Part shown: piece by piece, positions 50,353-62,078 of the stretch
Layout of the letters: each line of letters begins with the position of its first letter
Numbering within the stretch: the stretch's first letter is position 1
NCBI RefSeq assembly: GCF_005670685.2
Contig: NZ_CP062008.1
Location: 2,728,001-2,792,000 of the forward strand
Origin: Mycolicibacterium mucogenicum DSM 44124
GTDB taxonomy: Bacteria; Actinomycetota; Actinomycetes; Mycobacteriales; Mycobacteriaceae
Length of the DNA: 64,000 bases
Direction: 5' to 3'
The notes under the pieces: generated by a model
Database searches by the model: none
What the model was told of the DNA's origin: nothing
The model's input: only the letters and a program-made list of their open reading frames with translations
Made by a program: the position numbers and the translations under genes

Positions 50353-51333
50353 ATGAGCTTCGACCGGTACATCACGACCACCGCGCCCGACGGCCGCGAG
50401 ATCATCGGCCAGGTCGATGCCAGCCGGTTCCCGCGCTACGCCGAACCGACCACCTTCGCGCGGGTGCCGCGCCTGGACCAGGTCTCGTCACCCGATGTCA
50501 CGATCCTCGGCGTCCCGTTCGACTCCGGCGTGTCCTACCGGCCGGGCGCGCGCTTCGGCCCCGGGCACATCCGCGCGGCGTCCAAGCTGCTGCGGCCCTA
50601 CAACCAGGCGCTCGACGTGTCGCCCTTCGCCAACCAGCAGGTCGCCGACGCCGGCGACATCGGCGTCAACCCGTTCAACATCAACGAGGCCATCGAGACC
50701 ATCGACACCGAGGTGACCGCGCTGCGCAAGGACGGCAGCGCCGTGCTGACGCTCGGCGGCGACCACACGATCGCGCTGCCGATCCTGCGGTCACTGCACC
50801 GCGACCACGGCCCCATCGCCGTGCTGCACTTCGACGCGCACCTCGACACCTGGGACACCTACTTCGGCGCCGCCTACACGCACGGGACCCCGTTCCGCCG
50901 GGCCAGCGAAGAGGGCCTCATCGACATGGAGCGCTCGCTGCACATGGGTATCCGCGGCCCGCTGTACAGCAAGAAGGACCTCGAGGACGACGCGATCCTC
51001 GGCTTCCAGGTGATCCGCTCCGACGACTACCAGGTCGACGGCCTGGCGAGCGTGCGGGAGCGCATGGTGAAGCGGTTGGCCGGCGGTCCGGTGTACGTGT
51101 CGGTGGACATCGACGTGCTCGACCCGGCGCACGCGCCCGGGACCGGGACGCCGGAAGCCGGGGGACTGACGTCGCGCGAGCTGCTGCATTCGCTGCGCTC
51201 GTTGACCGGGCTGAACGTCGTCGGCGCCGACATCGTCGAGGTGTCCCCGGCGTACGACCACGCCGAGCTGACGGGTATCGCAGCCGCGCACGTGGGCTAC
51301 GAGCTGCTGTCGGTGATGAGCGCGAACCGCTGA
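50353..51333 (+). CDS. Ureohydrolase (agmatinase/guanidinobutyrase family)
   Basis: Binuclear Mn enzyme that splits urea from a guanidino compound. The metal ligands are all present: His138 (GGDHTIALP), Asp161, His163 and Asp165 (HFDAHLDTW), Asp252 and Asp254 (VDIDVLDP). The segment [20 protein letters not shown] resembles actinobacterial guanidinobutyrase and proclavaminate amidinohydrolase-type proteins as I recall them, more than the classical agmatinase loop. Length 326 is typical. Next to the DavB/DavA-like pair, 4-guanidinobutyrate is the favoured substrate, giving GABA and urea; agmatine remains possible. Confidence 0.85.
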   Translation: MSFDRYITTTAPDGREIIGQVDASRFPRYAEPTTFARVPRLDQVSSPDVTILGVPFDSGVSYRPGARFGPGHIRAASKLLRPYNQALDVSPFANQQVADAGDIGVNPFNINEAIETIDTEVTALRKDGSAVLTLGGDHTIALPILRSLHRDHGPIAVLHFDAHLDTWDTYFGAAYTHGTPFRRASEEGLIDMERSLHMGIRGPLYSKKDLEDDAILGFQVIRSDDYQVDGLASVRERMVKRLAGGPVYVSVDIDVLDPAHAPGTGTPEAGGLTSRELLHSLRSLTGLNVVGADIVEVSPAYDHAELTGIAAAHVGYELLSVMSANR

Positions 51334-51391
51334 GCCGGACGACGATCAAGCGGCGAGGTACGAGCCGCGTTGAAGAGTTCGGCAGATCAGA

Positions 51392-51958
51392 CTAGGGCTT
51401 GCGCCGCACCGACGCCTCGACGATGTCGAGGACGGCGGTCAGATCCTCGCCGGTCTGACCCGATGCGAGCCGCGCGATGAGGCCGTCGAGCACGAGGTCG
51501 AGATAGATGTGCAGCACTTCGGTGGGCACGTCGTCACGCAACGTGCCGGCGGCCTTCTTGCGCTCCAGGCGCGCGATGGTGGCCTGGTTGAGTTCCTCGT
51601 AGCGCTGCTGCCACTCGGCGCGGAACTCGGCATCGGTGCGCAGCCGCCGGGCGATCTCCAGCCGGGTGCCCAGCCACTGGTAGTTCTCCGGCTTGGCCAG
51701 CATGTTCCGCATGACCTGAACCAGGCCGTCCTTCTCGACGGTCTCGGCCATGCGCTCGCCGTCCTCTTCGGCGAGCGCGAAGAACAACGCGTCCTTGTCG
51801 CGGAAGTGATGGAAGATCGCGCCGCGCGACATCGCGGTGGCTTCTTCGAGAAGCCGCACGGTCGCACCTTCGTACCCGAACTCGGAAAAACAGCGTCGGG
51901 CGCCGTCGAGGATCTGCGCTCGACGGGCGGCGAGATGATCGTCGCTAACTTTGGGCAC
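51392..51958 (-). CDS. acnR: TetR-family regulator, AcnR-like (Rv1474c equivalent)
   Basis: A 188-residue TetR protein with an N-terminal HTH (AARRAQILDGARRCFSEFGYEGATVRLLEEATAMSRGAIFHHF, positions about 11-53). It lies directly downstream of acn in the same direction. The Corynebacterium AcnR, encoded next to acn, represses the aconitase gene, and the M. tuberculosis Rv1474c-acn pair has the same layout. GTG 51958 has AGGAG upstream. Confidence 0.88.
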   Translation of the reverse strand: MPKVSDDHLAARRAQILDGARRCFSEFGYEGATVRLLEEATAMSRGAIFHHFRDKDALFFALAEEDGERMAETVEKDGLVQVMRNMLAKPENYQWLGTRLEIARRLRTDAEFRAEWQQRYEELNQATIARLERKKAAGTLRDDVPTEVLHIYLDLVLDGLIARLASGQTGEDLTAVLDIVEASVRRKP

Positions 51959-51975
51959 CAGGACTCCTACTGGCG

Positions 51976-52009
51976 TTCGGTTGGGCAGCCCGAAGGCTGC
52001 CCAACCGAA
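51976..52009 (-). promoter_or_regulatory. Intercistronic hairpin with UUCG loop between acn and acnR
   Basis: A 15-bp perfect stem (TTCGGTTGGGCAGCC and complement). In the minus-strand RNA the loop is C(UUCG)G, an ultra-stable tetraloop. There is no T-run after it. It could be a partial terminator or a processing/stability element that sets the acn to acnR ratio. Confidence 0.7.
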
Positions 52010-52020
52010 TCAGCCAGCTA

Positions 52021-54855
<2,835 letters not shown>

Positions 54856-54991
54856 CTAGATCTCGCCGCGACGGGCTGTGTCAGCGGCGCGTTGCTACCC
54901 TAACAGTACGCTTGTCCTATGAGCGCCCAGGGGGTGGCTACAGTCTTGTCGGGTTCCGGGTGCGCCGTCAGGGAGTTCGAGGAAATTCCAG

Positions 54992-54997
54992 TACCGT
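54992..54997 (+). promoter_or_regulatory. -10 box TACCGT, leaderless Rv1476-like gene
   Basis: TACCGT lies 7 nt before GTG 55005, with no ribosome site in between. Confidence 0.5.
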
Positions 54998-55004
54998 TTG
55001 CCGC

Positions 55005-55634
55005 GTGACAACTTTCGCGGCATTCATTCCGCCGGACGTCTGCGCCACGGTCGGGCAGGACCCGGCCAAGACCCCTGTCGACGTGTGCATGGCGACGGTG
55101 ATCACGCAGGTGCGTGACGGTGGGGTCAGCGCGCCGGGCATCGCGCCCGCCAAGACGCCGGCCACGCCGCAGGAAGCGAAGCAGGCCGCCGAGGCCGCGC
55201 AGGAGGCCGCCGCCTTGCGTCAGGTCGTCGCCGACGCCCACGCCAAGGGCATCGACCTCAAGATCGTGGTGCTGCCGACGAGTCCGGGCATCGACACCCC
55301 GCTGCGTGACATCGCCGCGGACGTCGGCCGGGTGTATCCCGAGTCGACGGTGCTGACCCTCAGTCCCGGCTTCGCCGGCTCGGTCAGTCCGACTTATGAC
55401 CGGTCGCTGTTGGAGGCCGGTCAGGACCTCGCGAAGACGCCGAGCGTTGTGCAGAACTCGAAGAATTTTGTGAGCCAGCTGGAAACGCCGATATTTCCCT
55501 GGACGTCGTTCACTGTGGTGGTCATCCTCGGCGTGGTAGCGGCTGCCGTCGGTACCCGGTTTCTGCAGGTCCGGGCCCGGAAAGCGGCCGCAGCTGCGGC
55601 GCCGCAGGACGCCGTCGCGCCGGCATCTCGGTAG
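55005..55634 (+). CDS. Membrane-anchored protein upstream of ripA (Rv1476-like)
   Basis: A 209-residue protein without a classical signal peptide. An Ala/Lys/Glu-rich helix (TPQEAKQAAEAAQEAAALRQVVADAH) precedes a domain with KIVVLPTSPGIDTPLRDIAADVGRVYPESTVLTLSPG that looks like the TPM/DUF6676-type fold. A single C-terminal span follows (TSFTVVVILGVVAAAVGTRFL) with a basic tail. The fixed position before ripA suggests a link to peptidoglycan hydrolase control. Confidence 0.8.
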   Translation: MTTFAAFIPPDVCATVGQDPAKTPVDVCMATVITQVRDGGVSAPGIAPAKTPATPQEAKQAAEAAQEAAALRQVVADAHAKGIDLKIVVLPTSPGIDTPLRDIAADVGRVYPESTVLTLSPGFAGSVSPTYDRSLLEAGQDLAKTPSVVQNSKNFVSQLETPIFPWTSFTVVVILGVVAAAVGTRFLQVRARKAAAAAAPQDAVAPASR

Positions 55635-55723
55635 CTGCGCGCGGGGCGCCGCGAATTCGAATATCACTATTCGGTCACACCTTTTTCAATTACAACGGTG
55701 TGGTTTGTTACTAACGTTTCATT

Positions 55724-55785
55724 TGTGCAACCTGTGACGTACGGTGCAGTTGGTACCGCATGTTGCAGATGTGATGATTTGTGAT
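55724..55785. promoter_or_regulatory. Direct repeats of TGTGA boxes upstream of ripA
   Basis: TGTGCA (55724) and TGTGAC (55733) are 9 nt apart; TGTGAT occurs at 55770 and 55780, 10 nt apart. The reverse form GTCACA is at 55674. Tandem GTCACA-type repeats are the kind of site bound by the response regulator MtrA, which is reported to control ripA. Assignment to MtrA is inference. Confidence 0.4.
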
Positions 55786-55814
55786 TTCTGCGACTTACGG
55801 GACCAACGGATCGA

Positions 55815-55859
55815 GCCCGCTTTTGCCTTAGGCGGGCACCAGCGCGCTGGAGCCTTAGG
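55815..55859 (+). promoter_or_regulatory. Structured 5' leader of ripA
   Basis: Immediately before ATG 55872 are a GCCCGC/GCGGGC hairpin (55815-55837), the palindrome CCAGCGCGCTGG (55839-55850), and two copies of GCCTTAGG (55825 and 55852). The second copy contains the ribosome-binding AGG. Alternative pairing that masks the ribosome site is conceivable. It does not match a riboswitch I know. Confidence 0.4.
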
Positions 55860-55871
55860 AGACCTGAGTCA

Positions 55872-57305
55872 ATGGGACGCAGCATTCGCCCCTTTAGCGG
55901 TGGGCTGGCCACCCGGCTGGGCAGTCGCGTCGGCACCGGGTCGCTCGTGTTCGGTGTCATGACCGCGTCCGTGTTCGCCTCCGGTATCGCGTCGGCGCAA
56001 CCCGGCAGCAGCGAGATCGCCGCCCTGGTCACCGATCTCGCCAATGCCAACCAGAAACTGCAGGACCTCGGCGCCGCCATCCAGACCCGGCAGGAATCGG
56101 TCAACAAGGCCATCGCCGACGTGCAGACCGCCCGGGACGACGCCGCGACCGCCCAGCAGGACATCGACACCAGCCAGACCGGTCTGAAGGACGCCAACGC
56201 GGCCATCGCCGCCGCCCAGGCGCACTTCGACAAGTACGCCGAGGCGGCGTACATCAACGGGCCGTCCGCGTCCTACCTGACCGCGACCGATCCCGGCGAG
56301 ATGATCAACACCGCCGCCACCGGCCAGGCGCTGACCATCAGCTCGCAGGAGGCCATCGCCGATCTGCAGCGCAGCCGCACCGAACTGGCCAACCGCGAAT
56401 CCGCCGCCCGCCTGGCCAAGCAGAAGGCCGACCAGGCCGTCAAAGATGCCCAGGTCAGGCAGGACGACGCCGTCAAGGCCCTGACCGACGCCCGGACCAC
56501 GTTCGCCGACCAGCAGACTCAGCTGGACCAGCTGGTCAGCCAGCGCGACGCGGCGCAGGCCAAGCTCAACGCAGCGCGCACACAATGGGCCGCGAGCGCC
56601 CCCGCGTCCGGAACTCCCGCGGCCGACCCCGGCCGGTACGCCGCCAACTGGGACGGCGCGCCCGCCGCTGCCGGTCCCCGCAAGTGGGACGACGGCGGCT
56701 GGGACCCCACCCTGCCCAAGATTCCGAGCGCCAACATCCCCGGTGACCCGATCGCCGTCATCAACAACGTGCTCGGCATGACCGCCACGTCGGCGCAGGT
56801 CACCCAGCAGATGGGCCACAGCTTCCTGCAGAAACTCGGCCTGGTGCCCGCCACCGTCACCAAGTCGGGCTACACCAACGGCGCCATCCCGCGCGTCTAC
56901 GGCAAGCAGGCCTCGGAATACGTCATCAAGCGCGCCATGTCGCAGATCGGGGTGCCGTACTCCTGGGGCGGCGGCACCGCCGCCGGTCCCAGCACGGGCA
57001 TCGACTCAGGTGCCGGCACCGTCGGCTTCGACTGCTCGGGTCTGATCCTCTACGCCTTCGCCGGCGTCGGCATCAAACTGCCGCACTACTCCGGCAACCA
57101 ATATGAGGCGGGCCGCAAGATCCCGACATCGCAGGCCCGCCGCGGGGACGTCATCTTCTACGGCCCGGGTGGCAGCCAGCACGTGACCCTGTACCTCGGC
57201 AACGGGCAGATGCTCGAAGCGCCCTACACCGGTTCCAACGTCAAGGTGTCGCCGGTGCGAACCAGCGGCATGACGCCATACGTGATCCGTTACATCGAAT
57301 ACTGA
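55872..57305 (+). CDS. ripA: Peptidoglycan endopeptidase RipA (NlpC/P60)
   Basis: Secreted D,L-endopeptidase required for septum cleavage. The 477-residue precursor has a signal peptide ending near ASAQP (residue 43). A long coiled-coil autoinhibitory region follows (about 46-245), then a Pro/Ala linker and a C-terminal NlpC/P60 domain from about 350. The catalytic residues are Cys388 (FDCSGL) and His437 (GSQHVTLYL). In the family a protease removes the N-terminal region; RipA acts with RpfB. ripB follows 16 nt later. Confidence 0.95.
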   Translation: MGRSIRPFSGGLATRLGSRVGTGSLVFGVMTASVFASGIASAQPGSSEIAALVTDLANANQKLQDLGAAIQTRQESVNKAIADVQTARDDAATAQQDIDTSQTGLKDANAAIAAAQAHFDKYAEAAYINGPSASYLTATDPGEMINTAATGQALTISSQEAIADLQRSRTELANRESAARLAKQKADQAVKDAQVRQDDAVKALTDARTTFADQQTQLDQLVSQRDAAQAKLNAARTQWAASAPASGTPAADPGRYAANWDGAPAAAGPRKWDDGGWDPTLPKIPSANIPGDPIAVINNVLGMTATSAQVTQQMGHSFLQKLGLVPATVTKSGYTNGAIPRVYGKQASEYVIKRAMSQIGVPYSWGGGTAAGPSTGIDSGAGTVGFDCSGLILYAFAGVGIKLPHYSGNQYEAGRKIPTSQARRGDVIFYGPGGSQHVTLYLGNGQMLEAPYTGSNVKVSPVRTSGMTPYVIRYIEY

Positions 57306-57321
57306 TACAGGGGTTATTGCA

Positions 57322-58044
57322 TTGCAGGGCAAGGAATTTCACCGGAGAGACCTCCTCGCGGGCGTGGGCGCGCTGGCGCTGGCACTCGCGTTCGGGCCTG
57401 CGCCGAGTGCGGTTGCCGAGCCCGACGGCGGGTGGGACCCGACACTGCCCATGCGGGCCAGCTCCGGCGCCCCCGGTGACCCGGTGGCCATCGCCAACGC
57501 GACGTTCCAGGCCAGCCAGCTGGCTCTGCAGACCACCCAGAACCTCGGCCAGAGCTTTCTGTCCAGCCTGGGCCTGGGCGGCAAACCGAGCGGCGGTGGC
57601 GGCGGAACCGCCGCGATGATGCCCGGCGGCCGCGTCGGCGGTAAGCAGGCCATCGAGTACGTCATCCGGCGCGGCGGCTCCCAGATGGGCGTCCCGTACT
57701 CGTGGGGCGGCGGCACGCTGACCGGTCCCGGACCCGGCGTGGACTACGACGCCGGCAAGATCGGTTACGACTGTTCGGGTTTCACCCGCTACGCCTACGC
57801 CGGCGTGGGCGTGCAGATTCCCAAGTACTCGGGCGACCAGTACAACACCGGCCGTGCCATCGCGCCGTCGGAGGCCAAGCGCGGCGACCTGATCTTCTAC
57901 GGCCCCGGCGGCAGCCAGCACGTCACGATCTACCTCGGCAACGGAAAGATGCTCGAGGCGTCCGGCAGTGCCGGCAAGGTGACGGTCAGTCCGGTCCGCA
58001 CGGCCGGTATGTCGCCGCACCTGTCCCGCATCATCGAGACCTGA
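57322..58044 (+). CDS. ripB: Peptidoglycan endopeptidase RipB (NlpC/P60)
   Basis: A 240-residue exported NlpC/P60 hydrolase with Cys151 (YDCSGF) and His200 (GSQHVTIYL), lacking the coiled-coil region of RipA. The start is TTG 57322. The N-terminus FHRRDLLAGVGALALALAF is a twin-arginine-like signal, cleaved near AVAEP (residue 34). A Gly-rich linker (about 90-105) separates it from the catalytic domain, which is nearly the same as in RipA, suggesting tandem duplication. Confidence 0.93.
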   Translation: MQGKEFHRRDLLAGVGALALALAFGPAPSAVAEPDGGWDPTLPMRASSGAPGDPVAIANATFQASQLALQTTQNLGQSFLSSLGLGGKPSGGGGGTAAMMPGGRVGGKQAIEYVIRRGGSQMGVPYSWGGGTLTGPGPGVDYDAGKIGYDCSGFTRYAYAGVGVQIPKYSGDQYNTGRAIAPSEAKRGDLIFYGPGGSQHVTIYLGNGKMLEASGSAGKVTVSPVRTAGMSPHLSRIIET

Positions 58045-58074
58045 GACACGCGGAAAGTCCGCCCTAGCAGCACT

Positions 58075-58089
58075 GACGGCTCCGCCGTC
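58075..58089 (+). terminator. Short hairpin after ripB
   Basis: GACGGC-TCC-GCCGTC, a 6-bp stem with a 3-nt loop, in the 176-nt gap between ripB and moxR1. There is no T-run, so it is weak support for termination. Confidence 0.35.
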
Positions 58090-58220
58090 GGCAAACGTTC
58101 GACGGATACGCAGCCGCCTGGAATAGTTGACTCCGGGCGCGCCGCTATATTGGCGGCTACCCGCTAGACCAGCGATTTTGCGCCGGACATCCGGCCGAAA
58201 CAATTGTGGGAGGAAGCTAG

Positions 58221-59369
58221 ATGACGTCACCGAGTGGGCCGCCCGACGGCGCCGGAGGCTACCCAGGCCCGGCACCCACACAGGGTTACCCGCCCGGGGC
58301 GCACGCCGCCCCCGCCGCGCAGCAGCCCGTCAGCGGCTCGCTGCAGTCCGAGGTGCACACCCTCGAACGCGCCATCTTCGAGGTCAAGCGCATCATCGTC
58401 GGCCAGGACCAGCTGGTCGAGCGCATGCTGGTCGGCCTGCTGGCCAAGGGCCACGTGCTGCTCGAAGGTGTGCCGGGCGTCGCCAAGACCCTCGCCGTGG
58501 AGACCTTCGCCAAGGTGGTCGGTGGCTCGTTCGCCCGCATCCAGTTCACCCCCGACCTGGTGCCCACCGACATCGTCGGTACGCGCATCTACCGCGTCGG
58601 CAAGGAAGAGTTCGACATCGAGCTCGGCCCGGTGATGGTCAACTTCCTGCTCGCCGACGAGATCAACCGTGCGCCCGCCAAGGTGCAGTCGGCGCTGCTG
58701 GAGGTCATGGCCGAGCGCAAGATCTCCATCGGTGGCAAGACCTTCCCGCTGCCCAGCCCGTTCCTGGTCATGGCGACCCAGAACCCCATCGAGCAGGAGG
58801 GCGTCTACCAGCTGCCCGAGGCGCAGCGCGACCGATTCCTGTTCAAGCTCAACGTCGGCTACCCGTCGCCCGAGGAAGAGCGCGAGATCATCTACCGGAT
58901 GGGCGTCAAGCCGCCGGAGCCCAAGCAGATCCTCACCACCGAGGACCTGCTGCGCCTGCAGGACGTGGCCGCCAACACCTTCGTGCACCACGCCCTCGTC
59001 GACTACGTGGTCCGCATCGTGACCGCCACGCGTGAGCCGGAGAAGTTCGGCATGCCCGACGCCAAGGCGTGGATCGCCTACGGCGCCTCGCCGCGTGCCT
59101 CGCTGGGCATCATCAGCGCCTCCCGTGCGCTGGCGCTGGTCCGGGGCCGTGACTACGTCATCCCGCAGGACGTCGTCGAGGTCATCCCGGACGTGCTGCG
59201 GCACCGTCTCGTGCTCACCTACGACGCGCTCGCCGACGAGATCTCCGCCGAGACCGTCGTCAACCGGATCCTGCAGACCGTCGCGCTGCCGCAGGTGAAT
59301 GCCATTCCGCAGCAAGGACATTCGGTTCCGCCCGTGATGGCCGGCGCAGCTGGGGCCTCTGGTCGGTGA
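58221..59369 (+). CDS. moxR1: MoxR-type AAA+ ATPase
   Basis: Cytosolic chaperone-like AAA+ protein of 382 residues with a Pro/Gly/Ala-rich first 40 residues. Walker A is GVPGVAKT (83-90), Walker B FLLADEINRAP near 136, and sensor MATQNPIEQEG near 182. MoxR proteins usually act with DUF58 and VWA proteins to assemble or activate others. GGAGGA precedes ATG 58221. The stop overlaps the DUF58 gene (GTGA). Confidence 0.95.
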   Translation: MTSPSGPPDGAGGYPGPAPTQGYPPGAHAAPAAQQPVSGSLQSEVHTLERAIFEVKRIIVGQDQLVERMLVGLLAKGHVLLEGVPGVAKTLAVETFAKVVGGSFARIQFTPDLVPTDIVGTRIYRVGKEEFDIELGPVMVNFLLADEINRAPAKVQSALLEVMAERKISIGGKTFPLPSPFLVMATQNPIEQEGVYQLPEAQRDRFLFKLNVGYPSPEEEREIIYRMGVKPPEPKQILTTEDLLRLQDVAANTFVHHALVDYVVRIVTATREPEKFGMPDAKAWIAYGASPRASLGIISASRALALVRGRDYVIPQDVVEVIPDVLRHRLVLTYDALADEISAETVVNRILQTVALPQVNAIPQQGHSVPPVMAGAAGASGR

Positions 59370-60340
59370 CCGCCCCCGGGTCTGATCGTTCGGCTTCGCC
59401 GCAGACCGGCCGGTCCGTCGATCTGCCGTCACTGCAGCGTGGCCAGATTCGCGATCCCGAACTGTCGGCCGCACTGCGCAAGCTGGAGCTCACCGTCCGG
59501 CGCAAGCTGGACGGTGTCCTCCACGGCGACCACCAGGGCCTGATCCCCGGTCCGGGATCCGAGCCGGGGGAGTCCCGGCTCTACCAGCCCGGCGACGACG
59601 TCCGCCGGATGGACTGGTCCGTCACGGCGCGCACGACGCATCCGCATGTGCGGCAAATGATCGCGGACCGGGAATTGGAGACCTGGCTCGTCGTCGACAT
59701 GTCGGCGAGCCTGGACTTCGGCACCGCGGGCTGCGAGAAGCGTGATCTGGCGGTCGCCGCGGCGGCCTCCATCGCGTTCCTCAACAGCGGCGGCGGCAAC
59801 CGGCTCGGCGCGGTCATCTCGAATGGCGACACCGTCCGCCGGGTACCCGCACTGTCCGGCCGGCTGCACGAGCAGGAACTGTTGCGCGCCATCGCCACCA
59901 CACCCAAGGCCCCGGCCGGGGTCCGTGGTGACCTGGCCGCCGCCATCGACGCGCTGCGCCGGCCCGAGCGCCGCCGCGGCATGGCCGTGATCATCAGTGA
60001 CTTCCTCGGCCCGATCAACTGGATGCGCCCGCTGCGCGCCATCGCCGGGCGGCACGAGGTGCTGGGCATCGAGATCATCGACCCGCGCGATGTGGAGCTG
60101 CCGGCCGTGGGGGACGTGGTGCTGCAGGACGCCGAGTCCGGCATCACCAAGGAGTTCACCATCGACGAGCAACTCCGGGACGACTTCGCCCGCGCCGCCC
60201 AGGCGCACCGCGACGAAGTGGCCCGCACGCTGCGCCGATGCGACGCCCCGCTGCTGACGCTGCGCACCGACCGGGACTGGATCGCCGACGTCGTCCGGTT
60301 CGTGGCGAACCGTCGCCGCGGCGCCATGGCGGCCCGGTAG
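59366..60340 (+). CDS. DUF58 domain protein (Rv1480-like)
   Basis: A 324-residue cytosolic protein with the DUF58 core: GEPGESRLYQPGDDVRRMDWSVTART near 70-95 and a VWA-like fold (VVDMSASLDFG with a MIDAS-like DxSxS). It is partner of MoxR1 in family context. In M. tuberculosis a VWA membrane protein gene (Rv1481) follows; here fabG1 follows after 86 nt. Confidence 0.9.
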   Translation: MTAPGSDRSASPQTGRSVDLPSLQRGQIRDPELSAALRKLELTVRRKLDGVLHGDHQGLIPGPGSEPGESRLYQPGDDVRRMDWSVTARTTHPHVRQMIADRELETWLVVDMSASLDFGTAGCEKRDLAVAAAASIAFLNSGGGNRLGAVISNGDTVRRVPALSGRLHEQELLRAIATTPKAPAGVRGDLAAAIDALRRPERRRGMAVIISDFLGPINWMRPLRAIAGRHEVLGIEIIDPRDVELPAVGDVVLQDAESGITKEFTIDEQLRDDFARAAQAHRDEVARTLRRCDAPLLTLRTDRDWIADVVRFVANRRRGAMAAR

Positions 60341-60393
60341 CTGTCAACCACTGTGTCCATTGGACGGCTCGCCGTCGTGGCGTGCCGATTTAG

Positions 60394-61179
<786 letters not shown>

Positions 61180-61237
61180 CCCGCGGCGCTCAATCGAAAA
61201 CGCTTTGGCTTACCAGAACTTAAAGGAGTCAGCACAA

Positions 61238-62047
61238 ATGGCAGGTTTGCTCGAAGGCAAGCGGATCCTGGTCACCGGGATCATCACCGACTCGTCCATC
61301 GCGTTCCACATCGCGAAGGTCGCCCAGGAACAGGGCGCCGAGCTGGTGCTCACCGGCTTCGACCGGATGAAGCTCATCCAGCGCATCGCCGACCGGCTGC
61401 CCAACCCGGCGCCGCTGCTGGAGCTCGACGTGCAGAACGAAGAGCACCTGGCCTCGCTCGGTGAGCGCGTCACCGAGGTGATCGGCGAGGGCAACAAGCT
61501 CGACGGCGTCGTGCACTCCATCGGCTTCATGCCGCAGAGCGGCATGGGCATCAACCCGTTCTTCGACGCGCCCTACGAGGACGTCGCCAAGGGCATCCAC
61601 ATCTCGGCCTACTCGTACGCCTCGCTGGCCAAGGCGCTGCTGCCGATCATGAACGAAGGCGGCGGCATCGTCGGCATGGACTTCGACCCGACCCGCGCCA
61701 TGCCCGCCTACAACTGGATGACGGTCGCCAAGAGCGCCCTCGAGTCGGTCAACCGGTTCGTCGCGCGCGAGGCCGGCAAGTTCGGCGTGCGCTCCAATCT
61801 GGTTGCGGCAGGCCCCATCCGGACCCTGGCCATGAGCGCCATCGTCGGCGGTGCCCTCGGCGACGAGGCCGGCCAGCAGATGCAGCTCCTCGAAGAGGGC
61901 TGGGACCAGCGCGCGCCGATCGGCTGGAACATGAAGGACCCGACGCCGGTCGCCAAGACCGTCTGTGCGCTGCTGTCCGAATGGCTGCCCGCGACCACCG
62001 GCTCGATCATCTACGCCGACGGTGGCGCCAGCACCCAGCTGCTGTGA
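61238..62047 (+). CDS. inhA: NADH-dependent enoyl-ACP reductase InhA
   Basis: FAS-II reductase and the target of activated isoniazid. The 269-residue length equals the M. tuberculosis protein. Tyr158 and Lys165 ([12 protein letters not shown]) form the catalytic pair; Ile21, Ser94 and Ile95 are wild type at positions linked to resistance. AAGGAG precedes ATG 61238. It follows fabG1 by 58 nt and is followed by hemH. Confidence 0.98.
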   Translation: MAGLLEGKRILVTGIITDSSIAFHIAKVAQEQGAELVLTGFDRMKLIQRIADRLPNPAPLLELDVQNEEHLASLGERVTEVIGEGNKLDGVVHSIGFMPQSGMGINPFFDAPYEDVAKGIHISAYSYASLAKALLPIMNEGGGIVGMDFDPTRAMPAYNWMTVAKSALESVNRFVAREAGKFGVRSNLVAAGPIRTLAMSAIVGGALGDEAGQQMQLLEEGWDQRAPIGWNMKDPTPVAKTVCALLSEWLPATTGSIIYADGGASTQLL

Positions 62048-62078
62048 TGAGCGCTTGCGCGAAGAACCAACAGCGCTG

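Noticed and set aside
51976..52009. Iron-responsive element in the acn transcript
   Set aside because: The loop is UUCG on a fully paired stem; there is no CAGUGN loop or bulged C.
55660..55871. ydaO-type (c-di-AMP) riboswitch before ripA
   Set aside because: Such elements occur before cell-wall hydrolase genes in actinobacteria, but the conserved core sequences are not present here.
58127..58151. TTGACT and TATATT as a moxR1 promoter
   Set aside because: The spacer is only 13 nt, too short for a sigma-A promoter; either box might be used with another partner.
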